Shown here: piece by piece, positions 7,037-13,612 of the stretch
How positions within the stretch are numbered: position 1 is the stretch's first letter
Layout of the letters: each line of letters begins with the position of its first letter
IMG/VR virus record: IMGVR_UViG_3300031758_000478
Span: 1-26,755 of that record
Origin: a virus
Length of the DNA stretch: 26,755 nt
Strand: one strand, 5' to 3'
Notes under the pieces: generated by a model
What the model saw: the letters and a program-made list of their open reading frames with translations, nothing else
Database searches by the model: none
What the model was told of the DNA's origin: nothing
Program-made: the position numbers and the translations under genes

Positions 7037-7777
7037 TTATTGTGATTTTGATACAACATAATAAGTACTATTTAAACCTAATTCATGATTGAATGTTAGT
7101 TTCATAATACCTTGTGAACTCATATATAACTTACTTGATTCAGCTCCTTTATTACAAGCCAAAATAGATTTTAATAATTCTGAATTATAAGTAAGTTTAA
7201 ATTCTAAACCTGGTGATACTAGAAAATCTTTTATAACATATGTGATTTTATTAGAATATTCAATATCACCACCAAATATAAAATCTAATTGATAACCACC
7301 ACCTAAAGAACTAAGAGCATATATAAGTACGTTTTCACTATTACTTAAAGCATTTTTAGCTTTAATAAGTGCTGTTATATGTTCTGGTAATAATTCTATT
7401 TCAAGATCATATACTTCAGGACCATTATACTTACCTGCTTTAGGAACAGTTAATGTATCTGCTAAAGCATAATTCAGATTAAATTGTTTATCTGAAATAA
7501 GTAGTTTTGTAATTACTTTTTGTTCCTTAGTATAATCTAAATACAAATCACCATCAGTAATAGATAATAATTTATCTAGTTGTGATGTGTTATTAATACC
7601 TATTTGAGATTCAGGTAATGGGAAATGAGGAATAGAAACATTACCAATCATTTCTTTTGTCGGAGACATGAAATCAATTGATAATGTTTTATCTTTGTTT
7701 ATTACCCATTTGACGTTCTCTACTAGACCGTCAAGATGATATTTTTCAATAATAGATTGTAACTCTAATTTTGTCAT
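7037..7777 (-). CDS. Sliding clamp (DNA polymerase processivity factor), gp45-like
   Basis: 246 aa, close to T4 gp45 (228). Features include the N-terminal helix KLELQSIIEKYHLDGLVENV, DKLLSITDGDLYLDY, the NYALADTLTVPKAG segment (~102-115) that I associate with marine T4-like clamps, and a C-terminal domain ending KLTYNSELLKSILACNKGAESSKL...STYYVV. Three copies should form the ring that tethers the polymerase. It heads an operon with the 108-aa protein, GroES, GroEL and two small genes. A promoter at 7786-7814 lies just upstream with 8 nt from -10 box to ATG, so translation is probably almost leaderless. Assignment rests on domain pattern and the presence of both loader subunits nearby. Confidence 0.85.
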   Translation of the reverse strand: MTKLELQSIIEKYHLDGLVENVKWVINKDKTLSIDFMSPTKEMIGNVSIPHFPLPESQIGINNTSQLDKLLSITDGDLYLDYTKEQKVITKLLISDKQFNLNYALADTLTVPKAGKYNGPEVYDLEIELLPEHITALIKAKNALSNSENVLIYALSSLGGGYQLDFIFGGDIEYSNKITYVIKDFLVSPGLEFKLTYNSELLKSILACNKGAESSKLYMSSQGIMKLTFNHELGLNSTYYVVSKSQ

Positions 7778-7785
7778 ATAACCTT

Positions 7786-7814
7786 AATATAATAAAACCT
7801 TTTTACTAAGCCAA
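7786..7814 (-). promoter_or_regulatory. Promoter of the sliding clamp operon (TTGGCT-N17-TATATT)
   Basis: TTGGCT (7809-7814) and TATATT (7786-7791) on the minus strand, 17 nt apart. The discriminator AAGGTTAT leads straight into the ATG at 7777. The -35 box begins 3 bp after the stop of the upstream 51-aa gene. A short AAGC/GCTT stem overlaps the -35 box but is too weak to call a terminator. Confidence 0.68.
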
Positions 7815-7816
7815 GC

Positions 7817-7972
7817 TTAAGACTGCATTCCTATGTTTAAGAATATCAGTTTTGTTGTTTTTGATGATATGTCCATACTAATTTCGAAAACAGTTAATTT
7901 ACCAATACGAAGTGTGAATTCGAATTTGTCTTTTTGTTTTCTAGTTGATGTCCAAGAATTTACTAGTTTCAT
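7817..7972 (-). CDS. Unknown small protein downstream of the polymerase C-terminal gene (51 aa)
   Basis: A complete 51-codon frame from ATG 7972 to TAA 7817-7819. It starts MKLVNSWTSTRKQKDKFEF, continues TLRIGKLTVFEISMDIS and ends LIFLNIGMQS. The alternating hydrophobic pattern predicts a small beta-sheet protein; basic residues cluster in the first 16 positions. I do not recognise the family. The frame fills exactly the space between the polymerase C-terminal gene and the clamp promoter, which would otherwise be an unusually long gap. The upstream stretch TAATATTTATTAACACATAAAACACTACAATTATG resembles that of the 9139-9612 gene (shared AATATTTAT and CACTACAAT/TACTACAAT parts). Confidence 0.62.
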   Translation of the reverse strand: MKLVNSWTSTRKQKDKFEFTLRIGKLTVFEISMDISSKTTKLIFLNIGMQS

Positions 7973-8001
7973 AATTGTAGTGTTTTATGTGTTAATAAAT
8001 A

Positions 8002-8886
8002 TTATGAGAATGAGAAAAATTTATTAACATTTTCATTTAGTGGTGGAAAATCCCAAGAAAGATCTTTATACAACTCTTTTAACTTATTTAAAATCATAGA
8101 CTCAAAAATCTCATCTACATCAATATATGTCTTAACAAATTTCTCTATATCTTCAGGCACCTTAGCATTTGGTAATCCTATTGTCTCTAGTTTGTATGGG
8201 TTGGCCTTTAAATTGATAATAAAGATTTTATCACCTTCAATTATGGATTCATACTGTTTATCAAAACGTTTAAACTTTAATAAGTCATTATAACGAACAG
8301 CTGCTTTAGTATTAGCGGGAGCTTTTAGTTTAAACGTGCTAAACATTTCACCTGCGCGAGATGGTGTAGTATATGAACTTATTTGTTTAACTCCAGTAGG
8401 CTTACCTAATTCTCGGGGATCTATTGTTTTTAATGACTTATAGAAGTCAAGTATTGATTTATCAATTTCTGATTTATCTTTACCAAACAAAACATCTTTA
8501 ATAAAATCCTCACCAAACTTTTTAAATCGTTTATTCATATTGGACTTCATTAGTTCAAGTCCTTTCATATCTAGTTCTTCAACAGCAACACCTTCCTTAT
8601 TAGTAACATACATTGCATATCTTCTTTTACCTGTAACTAAAATACTTTTAGCAATTACTTCTTGTTTTAACTGGAAGTAATGTTTAGTAGAGTCAATGTT
8701 GAATAAATCTTTACACATTGTGTTAAGATTATTATTTGCTTCATCTTGTATTTGATTCGCTAATTTTAATATAATCTCATTTTTATTAGTATCATTAATT
8801 TCAATACCTTGAGATTTCATATGTTCTAGGATAGGGCGTAATCCTATATAAACACTATCTGTATCGCTTATAATAACATTTTGCAT
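8002..8886 (-). CDS. DNA polymerase family B, C-terminal fragment (palm motif C and thumb)
   Basis: 294 aa beginning MQNVIISDTDSVYIGL, so the frame opens just before polymerase motif C (Asp8-Thr9-Asp10-Ser11). It carries the K-x-R-Y-like GKRRYAMYVTNKEGV stretch, LDMKGLELMKSNMNK and a thumb-like C-terminal part with SSYTTPSRAGEM. Motifs A and B and the exonuclease domain are absent; they are in the 9643-11391 gene. The two products should associate into one active enzyme, as described for split gene 43 in some T4-related Aeromonas phages. The gene has its own start in the recurrent AAATAAAAGTTATG context. Two unrelated genes separate the two fragments. Confidence 0.9.
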   Translation of the reverse strand: MQNVIISDTDSVYIGLRPILEHMKSQGIEINDTNKNEIILKLANQIQDEANNNLNTMCKDLFNIDSTKHYFQLKQEVIAKSILVTGKRRYAMYVTNKEGVAVEELDMKGLELMKSNMNKRFKKFGEDFIKDVLFGKDKSEIDKSILDFYKSLKTIDPRELGKPTGVKQISSYTTPSRAGEMFSTFKLKAPANTKAAVRYNDLLKFKRFDKQYESIIEGDKIFIINLKANPYKLETIGLPNAKVPEDIEKFVKTYIDVDEIFESMILNKLKELYKDLSWDFPPLNENVNKFFSFS

Positions 8887-8916
8887 AACTTTTATTTAAG
8901 TAAATATATAAAAAAT

Positions 8917-9117
8917 TTAAAGATTTTCTACAAAATTATCAAATCTTTTAATTAATTCTTCTTCAGAATATTTTTGTTTATTTTTTCGGATCCATTTAAG
9001 TTCTTTAAATAAAGAATTCATTTGTAAATAATTATGAGTTTGAAGATTATAATCTTCATATTCATAAATTTGGCTTAATTTAAGCCATAGTGCCCAAGTA
9101 TGTTTATCTATTTTCAT
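8917..9117 (-). CDS. Unknown small protein inside the split polymerase locus (66 aa)
   Basis: 66 aa, helical and rich in Lys, Glu and Tyr, with a Trp-rich start (TWALWLKLSQIYEYEDY) and basic KELKWIRKNKQKYSEEE. It ends EELIKRFDNFVENL. The hexapeptide ELIKRF is also found at the very end of the polymerase N-terminal fragment, in the same codon phase and with 17 of 18 bases identical (8941-8958 versus 9652-9669). No homing endonuclease motif is visible. The start follows AAATAAAAAGGTTATG. Function unknown; it is one of two genes that interrupt the polymerase. Confidence 0.65.
   Translation of the reverse strand: MKIDKHTWALWLKLSQIYEYEDYNLQTHNYLQMNSLFKELKWIRKNKQKYSEEELIKRFDNFVENL
8941..8958. repeat. 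Direct repeat flanking the polymerase insertion, copy 1
   Basis: Plus strand aaatcttttaattaattc, 17 of 18 bases identical to 9652-9669. Both copies encode ELIKRF on the minus strand and lie near the ends of the inserted two-gene segment. In such AT-rich DNA a chance match is possible. Confidence 0.4.
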
Positions 9118-9138
9118 AACCTTTTTATTTAAATAAAT

Positions 9139-9612
9139 TTAAGCTCCTAATGAATCATAAAACACATCATATAATTCATCTTCAGTATATTCTGTTTCAA
9201 TATCTTTTCCACTTTTAGAATATATATACCCTATTACTTCAAATTCAGCATCACTACATCCTTCAGGATCAAGTATTAAACCAGGAATTTCTTTTTCTAA
9301 TTCAGTTTTTGGATCAGGCATACTTAAAATCCATTTTTTATTATCTGGGAGGTCAATAAAATTAGAATATCCTATAACGTATTTTACTTTTTTGTTATCC
9401 TTAGCATCAAAGCCATCTGCTAATCCTTTTTCACAATAAAAAAATTTATAATTTTCTTCATTTTGATAATATTCAGGGGTATATTTTACTGCTAAATCAT
9501 CCTCAAAATTAAAATCTTCTAATTCTCCTTTATTATTAACAGAAGCTTCTTTAATTAAACCGGCCAACTTTTGCATTCTTTTGAACTCTTCAGATATAGT
9601 TTGTTTTTTCAT
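9139..9612 (-). CDS. Acidic protein with MQKLAGLI-type N-terminal tag, inserted in the polymerase locus (157 aa)
   Basis: 157 aa. Residues 8-22 (EEFKRMQKLAGLIKE, then Ala23) repeat the tag of the 4171-4476 protein and end in I-K-E, a T4 gp21-type cleavage signature. The body is strongly acidic (GELEDFNFEDDLAVKY, EKEIPGLILDPEGCSDAEFE, a final TEYTEDELYDVFYDS) with three aromatic clusters. It is not recognised. The upstream AATATTTATAATAAAATACTACAATG context differs from that of the flanking polymerase genes and resembles that of the 7817-7972 gene. The LAGLI string is not a LAGLIDADG endonuclease motif: the catalytic Asp is missing. A tagged, possibly packaged protein placed inside a polymerase gene pair is odd. 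Confidence 0.75.
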   Translation of the reverse strand: MKKQTISEEFKRMQKLAGLIKEASVNNKGELEDFNFEDDLAVKYTPEYYQNEENYKFFYCEKGLADGFDAKDNKKVKYVIGYSNFIDLPDNKKWILSMPDPKTELEKEIPGLILDPEGCSDAEFEVIGYIYSKSGKDIETEYTEDELYDVFYDSLGA

Positions 9613-9642
9613 TGTAGTATTTTATTATAAATATTTATTTTT

Positions 9643-11391
9643 TTATATATTAAATCTTTTTATTAATTCATCTTTATTTAATTGTAAATATTCATTATTT
9701 ATTTTATTATTAACAAATATAATTGAATCTTGGGTTAATCTTTGACCACTATTTGTGATAGCAGCACTACAAATCAATCTACCATCAGTATATCTCCATC
9801 CTGATTTAGCATAAGTACCATACATAGCGTTTTGTAAGATCTTAAAAGCATGTTGGAACAAATCATATAACTTATAATCATCCCACTTTTCATCTTTACC
9901 TGCTGTTTTCTTTAAACCTCTATAATATTCTCGTTTTTCAAACCAACCTTGTAGAATTTTAGAACAAACACTTTGTTCATCTGTTCTAAACATTGCTCCA
10001 GAAGCAGATATTGTATAGTTATTATCTTCAATAATTTTGATTAGCTTTCCTATAGTAGTTTGAGCTGTGGAGGTAGAATATGTTTTCTTATTTAATCTTT
10101 CAATGGTAATAACTTCATTTGGATCTCGTTCTTTGAGTTTCTCTAAACTATGATTTTGTTCATAAGTTGGCCTATGATCCACTTTAACTCTACCTACTAG
10201 TGTTTCAATACCCAGATTAAGTGATTTAATAATAGAAGGATATAGTGAGGTAAAGTCCAAGTCAATAACATCAAAATATAAACCAGGTATAGGTTCTAAG
10301 ATAAAACCACCAGCATATGTTTCTTTGAAATTTCTTAAATTAGGATTGTGAGTTGTAGGTTTATTTGGTGAAATAATACCTTCACGTTTCAAATATTTTA
10401 ACATTGCTCCTTCATTCATAACTGTATTCCAATATATACTTTCATATGGAATGTTACAAATGTGAGAAATCATAATTGTTAAGTTAATGAACTTAAGTTT
10501 AGCCTCTAACGCTTCAATGATTTCAACGTCTCGTAAGTTATAATCAATAAACGCATTTATATCATCTCTGAATAATGTGTTTAAGTTACCTTCATATTCA
10601 ATCTTACCTAAGTTAACATATTTTGTTCCAATGTCACCTAATTTATATGATGGTTCTTCTTTCATAATGTACTTCTTATGAAGTAGCATATAGTCAAGAT
10701 GATTAACACCAGCTATTTTGATTTGGTTTTCACCATTAAAATCACTGTATTGAACCTTTTTAAGTGGGGATAAACGATTAACTTCATTTTCGCCTACAAC
10801 TTGCAATAATCTAAAGTATATGTAAGGTATATCGAAGTATTCTGAGTTATAACCAACTAATATTGTTGGGTCTAACTCTTCAAATTTGGATAAAAATTTA
10901 CTTATTAATTCCTTTTCTGATTTACAAGGTATAATATGTTTACTATTTTGATTGGTTTCTTGAATTTGACCTGTTTTATCAACAATTAAACATATCTTTT
11001 GTTTAGTAGTCACATCAATTAAAGCAATAGATGTAATAGGCATAGGAGCGCTACGAATGTACTCAGGTGTTAAAGCACCACCCATTTCAATCTCAATGTC
11101 AATATAAACTATGTTATGCCATTCAGGAACAACATCATCATACTTATAATACAATTCTCGTAGTATAAGTAATGATTTGTCAATGTCTTTTTCTAATAGA
11201 TTAGAATCATGTTTATCATATTTTTGAGTTGGTATAGCCCAACCTCCAGTTAAAACCGGTTGAGCACCTTCTTGATATTCTTCTACTCGTCTCCAGAATG
11301 TAGGTTTGTATTGGAATTCTAACCAACCTTGTTTATCATCTCTAAGATGATAAGTGTATGTTTGATGATTATAGAAAACTGCTTGATACAT
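9643..11391 (-). CDS. DNA polymerase family B, N-terminal fragment (exonuclease, palm motifs A and B)
   Basis: 582 aa from the ATG at 11391. An in-frame TTG at 11427 lies in the hairpin upstream and is rejected as a start. Exonuclease motif I is NIVYIDIEIEMGG (Asp98, Glu100), motif II LVGYNSEYFDIPYI and motif III NLRDVEIIEALE. Polymerase motif A is DLDFTSLYPSII and motif B is KILQNAMYGTYAKSG. The frame stops after TNSGQRLTQDSIIFVNNK plus about 18 divergent residues, before motif C, which is in the 8002-8886 gene. The product supplies proofreading and part of the palm and fingers; activity needs the second fragment. It is the first gene after the promoter at 11399-11427. Confidence 0.93.
   Translation of the reverse strand: MYQAVFYNHQTYTYHLRDDKQGWLEFQYKPTFWRRVEEYQEGAQPVLTGGWAIPTQKYDKHDSNLLEKDIDKSLLILRELYYKYDDVVPEWHNIVYIDIEIEMGGALTPEYIRSAPMPITSIALIDVTTKQKICLIVDKTGQIQETNQNSKHIIPCKSEKELISKFLSKFEELDPTILVGYNSEYFDIPYIYFRLLQVVGENEVNRLSPLKKVQYSDFNGENQIKIAGVNHLDYMLLHKKYIMKEEPSYKLGDIGTKYVNLGKIEYEGNLNTLFRDDINAFIDYNLRDVEIIEALEAKLKFINLTIMISHICNIPYESIYWNTVMNEGAMLKYLKREGIISPNKPTTHNPNLRNFKETYAGGFILEPIPGLYFDVIDLDFTSLYPSIIKSLNLGIETLVGRVKVDHRPTYEQNHSLEKLKERDPNEVITIERLNKKTYSTSTAQTTIGKLIKIIEDNNYTISASGAMFRTDEQSVCSKILQGWFEKREYYRGLKKTAGKDEKWDDYKLYDLFQHAFKILQNAMYGTYAKSGWRYTDGRLICSAAITNSGQRLTQDSIIFVNNKINNEYLQLNKDELIKRFNI
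9652..9669. repeat. Direct repeat flanking the polymerase insertion, copy 2
   Basis: Plus strand aaatctttttattaattc, inside the last codons of the polymerase N-terminal fragment; pairs with 8941-8958 with one mismatch. Confidence 0.4.
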
Positions 11392-11398
11392 ATAAGAT

Positions 11399-11427
11399 AA
11401 TATAACAAAAAAGGCTTGGTTTCCCAA
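11399..11427 (-). promoter_or_regulatory. Promoter of the DNA polymerase gene (TTGGGA-N17-TATATT)
   Basis: TTGGGA (11422-11427) and TATATT (11399-11404) on the minus strand, 17 nt apart. The discriminator ATCTTAT is followed at once by the ATG at 11391, so mRNA would begin at or within 1-2 nt of the start codon. The -35 box is part of the hairpin at 11412-11431. Confidence 0.68.
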
Positions 11428-11431
11428 GCCT
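11405..11431 (-). terminator. Terminator hairpin after the fibre gene
   Basis: Minus strand: perfect 8-bp stem AGGCTTGG/CCAAGCCT with a GAAA tetraloop (11412-11431), followed by TTTTTTG. It lies about 23 nt after the stop of the 519-aa fibre gene and overlaps the polymerase promoter. Confidence 0.8.
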
Positions 11432-11454
11432 AATTTAAAGTTTATTTTTGTATT

Positions 11455-13014
11455 TTAAGCTACTTGAGTAACTGTTACTATAATAGAAGGTATAGCGGGT
11501 ATATTACCTGCTGCTGCTATATATTGGAATTCAGTATTTGATTGATCACTTTGATAAGCAATTTCTACATATGAACCAGAGGTGAATGTGTCAACAAAAT
11601 TCCAAGCAGGAACATGATATGTATTGTTTGAAGTTGGACCTATTTTAGTAGCTGAGTTGGCTATATTCACACCATTTCTTTTAAACCATATATCTATTGT
11701 TGCACCAGTTTGAGTGAAAGTTTGAACTGAGAATTGTATATTATATATACCTGTATTTGCAAATGTTATTCTACTATTATTTTCAATTGTTATACCACTA
11801 GAAGTAACTAATGTACTATAAATAAATGATCCAGAAACGTTTTGGGTAGGTGTTATACTTGCTGTATGGTAAGCAGATAAAAAGTTAAATTGCTTTTGAC
11901 CATTTATAAATAATCCTGTTCCTGTACCATTACTAGTTAAACTTAAAGAACCAGTAATTGTTTGGTTACCAATATAAACAGATGAACCAGTGTAGAATTG
12001 AGAACCAGTAACTGTGAAAATAGTATTACTAAAATTTGTACTACCACTTACTATTATACTGCCACTTAAAACTGTATTACCAGTTATAGTGTTAGAACCA
12101 CTTAATGTATGTGTTCCTATAAATGAAGTTGAACCTGATATATTTACACTGCCTGTTAAACTAGTAACACCTATTAAAGTATTAGAACCGCTTGTAGTCA
12201 TAGAGCCTGTAAATACAGCAGGACCTATGTTTGTAAAAGTACCTGAACCACTAACTATTAACGATCCAGTTATTATTACATTTTGGTTTAATGGAGTAAC
12301 AGAAGAGGCTGTTGTAGCAAAAGAAGATGTACCATAAAATTGAGGATTACTTGATGTTGAATAATTTAAAATAAGAACTCCATCTAAATCATATAGTTCT
12401 CTAACTCCCCAATCAATAGATGATACATCAGCAGAATCTTTTAAAAGAAGACCATTCCAATCTACAGTGACAATTCCAAGTGGATCTTCTAATGTTCTAT
12501 TTCTCCAATTCACTGAAGTTATACCAGCAGTATCTGCTAAGAATCTATTATTTGAATCAATACTATCAGGAACCAATAATGTTCCACTAATAATTGTAGA
12601 TCCAGTAATAGTTGTAGGTCCATTGATGATAGTAGATCCACTAACTCTTAATGACCCAGTAATAGTTGTAGATCCACTTATATTTGTAGAACCAGTAATT
12701 CTAGTTGTTCCATTGATACTAGTAGGACCAATAAAACTAGAGGTACCTACCATAGCCATAGCTGTAGAAGATATTATAAATAGTGGATCAGCAGATGAAT
12801 CATCTGTTACAAAAAAATTACCTACACTAGTGTCAATAATAGTACTACCTGAAAATACAGTTGAACCTGAGAAAGTAAATGAACCTGCAAAAGAGGCATT
12901 ACCTGTATTACTACCTGATAGATAAAAGTATGATTGGGATAGAAAACGGAAGTTTTCATCCATTTGATTGTATGTTAAAGCTGAACCTGTTACGTTCCTT
13001 AAAGTTATACCCAT
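11455..13014 (-). CDS. Tail-fibre-like structural protein with GS-rich repeats and C1q-like tip
   Basis: 519 aa. The start MGITLRNVTGSALTYNQMDENFRFL is a common opening of phage appendage proteins. Residues ~30-130 and ~235-370 are made of short repeats of the type [F/T]-x-G-S-x-T-I-x-G-S (for example GSTTITGSLRVSGS), which suggests a trimeric beta-helical shaft. Between them lies a segment with three SVDW/NRTL-like repeats (VNWRNRTLEDP, VDWNGLLLKDS, IDWGVRELYDL). The last ~140 residues (FLSAYHTASI, FANTGIYNIQFSVQ, IDIWFKRNGVNIA, GSYVEIAYQSDQ) fit a C1q/TNF-like jelly-roll tip. It is probably a receptor-binding or decoration protein. Terminator-like hairpins on both sides make it a self-contained cassette among replication genes. 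Confidence 0.82.
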   Translation of the reverse strand: MGITLRNVTGSALTYNQMDENFRFLSQSYFYLSGSNTGNASFAGSFTFSGSTVFSGSTIIDTSVGNFFVTDDSSADPLFIISSTAMAMVGTSSFIGPTSINGTTRITGSTNISGSTTITGSLRVSGSTIINGPTTITGSTIISGTLLVPDSIDSNNRFLADTAGITSVNWRNRTLEDPLGIVTVDWNGLLLKDSADVSSIDWGVRELYDLDGVLILNYSTSSNPQFYGTSSFATTASSVTPLNQNVIITGSLIVSGSGTFTNIGPAVFTGSMTTSGSNTLIGVTSLTGSVNISGSTSFIGTHTLSGSNTITGNTVLSGSIIVSGSTNFSNTIFTVTGSQFYTGSSVYIGNQTITGSLSLTSNGTGTGLFINGQKQFNFLSAYHTASITPTQNVSGSFIYSTLVTSSGITIENNSRITFANTGIYNIQFSVQTFTQTGATIDIWFKRNGVNIANSATKIGPTSNNTYHVPAWNFVDTFTSGSYVEIAYQSDQSNTEFQYIAAAGNIPAIPSIIVTVTQVA

Positions 13015-13044
13015 TTGAAATTATTTATTTGGATATAAATATTA

Positions 13045-13072
13045 GAAAAAGGCTCAGTTACCCGAGCCTTTT
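13045..13072 (-). terminator. Terminator hairpin with GTAA loop and long A/T stem
   Basis: Minus strand: 11-bp stem (AAAAGGCTCGG with CTGAGCCTTTT, one G-T wobble) closed by GTAA at 13058-13061, ending in T residues. It starts 4 nt after the stop of the structural remnant at 13076-13230 and precedes the fibre gene. Confidence 0.78.
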
Positions 13073-13075
13073 AAT

Positions 13076-13230
13076 TTAAATTGATGCGGCAATATGATAA
13101 GTAGCTGTTGGAGCGGTCCAAGTAAAATCACCATTAGTATATGTACTAGTAAAATCATTTATAGTAACACCTCTAATATTTGTCCCTAAGGTAGTTCCAT
13201 TTCCTGTTAGCAGCTGCTTATCGCCGCTTA
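13076..13230 (-). pseudogene. 3' remnant of a structural gene
   Basis: Between the 70-aa gene and the hairpin an open frame on the minus strand ends at TAA 13076-13078. It reads SFLVSGDKQLLTGNGTTLG, then INDFTSTYTNGDFTWTAP and ends TATYHIAASI. This Thr/Gly/Asn-rich beta sequence resembles the C-terminal end of a phage fibre or decoration protein. There is no ATG in frame, and the frame runs back only about 39 nt into the 70-aa gene before a stop. The simplest reading is the tail end of a structural gene whose 5' part was deleted. Expression by -1 frameshifting at the CCTTTTTAG end of the 70-aa gene is possible but not supported by a canonical slippery site. Confidence 0.5.
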
Positions 13231-13443
13231 CTAAAAAGGACGCACTACAATCTCTACTTGATCTAGTTGATCTTTATACTCAGCAGGAATATTCATTGAT
13301 GCTGTCATCAACACTGACTTTTCATCAGTTGCTAAGATTGTGTCTAGTGGTTTAACAAGTTTAGATTTTGTACCATCTTCTTTAACTTGTTTTTCTGTTG
13401 GGTGCCAAATAATGGCATACTGAAATAACTTTGATTTTGGCAT
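13231..13443 (-). CDS. Conserved small phage protein (70 aa)
   Basis: 70 aa: SKLFQYAIIWHPTEKQVKED, then KLVKPLDTILATDEKSVLM, and a C-terminal IPAEYKDQLDQVEIVVRPF. I recall this family, with its F-Q-Y-A-I-I-x-H-P start and D-Q-V-E-x-x-V-R-P-F end, as a small conserved protein in many tailed phages. No function is known to me. The beta-alpha-beta pattern suggests a compact ferredoxin-like fold. Its ATG lies 1 nt after the stop of the 51-aa gene upstream. It ends the folE run. Confidence 0.8.
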   Translation of the reverse strand: MPKSKLFQYAIIWHPTEKQVKEDGTKSKLVKPLDTILATDEKSVLMTASMNIPAEYKDQLDQVEIVVRPF

Positions 13444-13444
13444 T

Positions 13445-13600
13445 TTACATTGATTTGATTAATGATACCAGTTTTTCACGAATTTCTTTTTCGTCTTCTA
13501 TTGATAAACCAAAACGATTATTTGTTGGTGTACCATTTTGATCATGATTTTTTTCTAACAAATATGTTAGAGTGTGGATTTTTTGAATTGTTTCTTCCAT
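13445..13600 (-). CDS. Small unknown protein between MazG-like gene and 70-aa gene (51 aa)
   Basis: A complete 51-codon frame, ATG 13600 to TAA 13445-13447. It begins with a coiled-coil-like helix (MEETIQKIHTLTYLLEKNH), then DQNGTPTNNRFGLSIEDE and ends KEIREKLVSLIKSM. Two charged helices joined by a polar loop are predicted. It fits tightly: 12 nt after the MazG-like stop and 1 nt before the next ATG, which is the main argument that it is a real gene. Not recognised; function unknown. Confidence 0.65.
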   Translation of the reverse strand: MEETIQKIHTLTYLLEKNHDQNGTPTNNRFGLSIEDEKEIREKLVSLIKSM

Positions 13601-13612
13601 TTGTTTATTTGT

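Noticed and set aside
7833-8027. Plus-strand 64-codon frame between clamp and polymerase fragment
   Set aside because: It overlaps the better-fitting minus-strand 51-aa gene and would be the only plus-strand gene in the window.
9139-9612. LAGLI in MQKLAGLIKEAS read as a LAGLIDADG homing endonuclease inside the split polymerase
   Set aside because: Only five residues match, the catalytic Asp and following D-G are absent, and the same string occurs in the unrelated 101-aa protein at 4171-4476 as part of an N-terminal tag.
8887-9642. Intein or group I intron in the polymerase gene
   Set aside because: Both fragments have their own stops and starts with the usual leader; no intein splice residues (Cys/Ser start, HN end) or intron core are visible, and the segment holds two ordinary genes.
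12051-12900. CRISPR-like array suggested by regularly repeated short units
   Set aside because: The repeats are degenerate codons of GS-rich protein repeats in an open frame, with no constant repeat length or unique spacers.
12014-12925. Plus-strand open frames of 107 and 152 codons rich in Val/Pro opposite the fibre gene
   Set aside because: They mirror the repetitive GS/TI codons of the fibre gene on the opposite strand and have no independent start context or known motifs.
4107-13040. T4-type late promoter TATAAATA
   Set aside because: TATAAATA occurs on the plus strand before some genes (for example 4111-4118 and 13034-13041), which is the wrong strand; on the minus strand only loose AATAAATA-like stretches are found, not distinguishable from A/T-rich background.
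13224-13243. Programmed -1 frameshift fusing the 70-aa protein to the structural fragment
   Set aside because: The site CCT-TTT-TAG is not a canonical X-XXY-YYZ heptamer and the 70-aa protein ends at the conserved VVRPF terminus of its family; a remnant gene is simpler.
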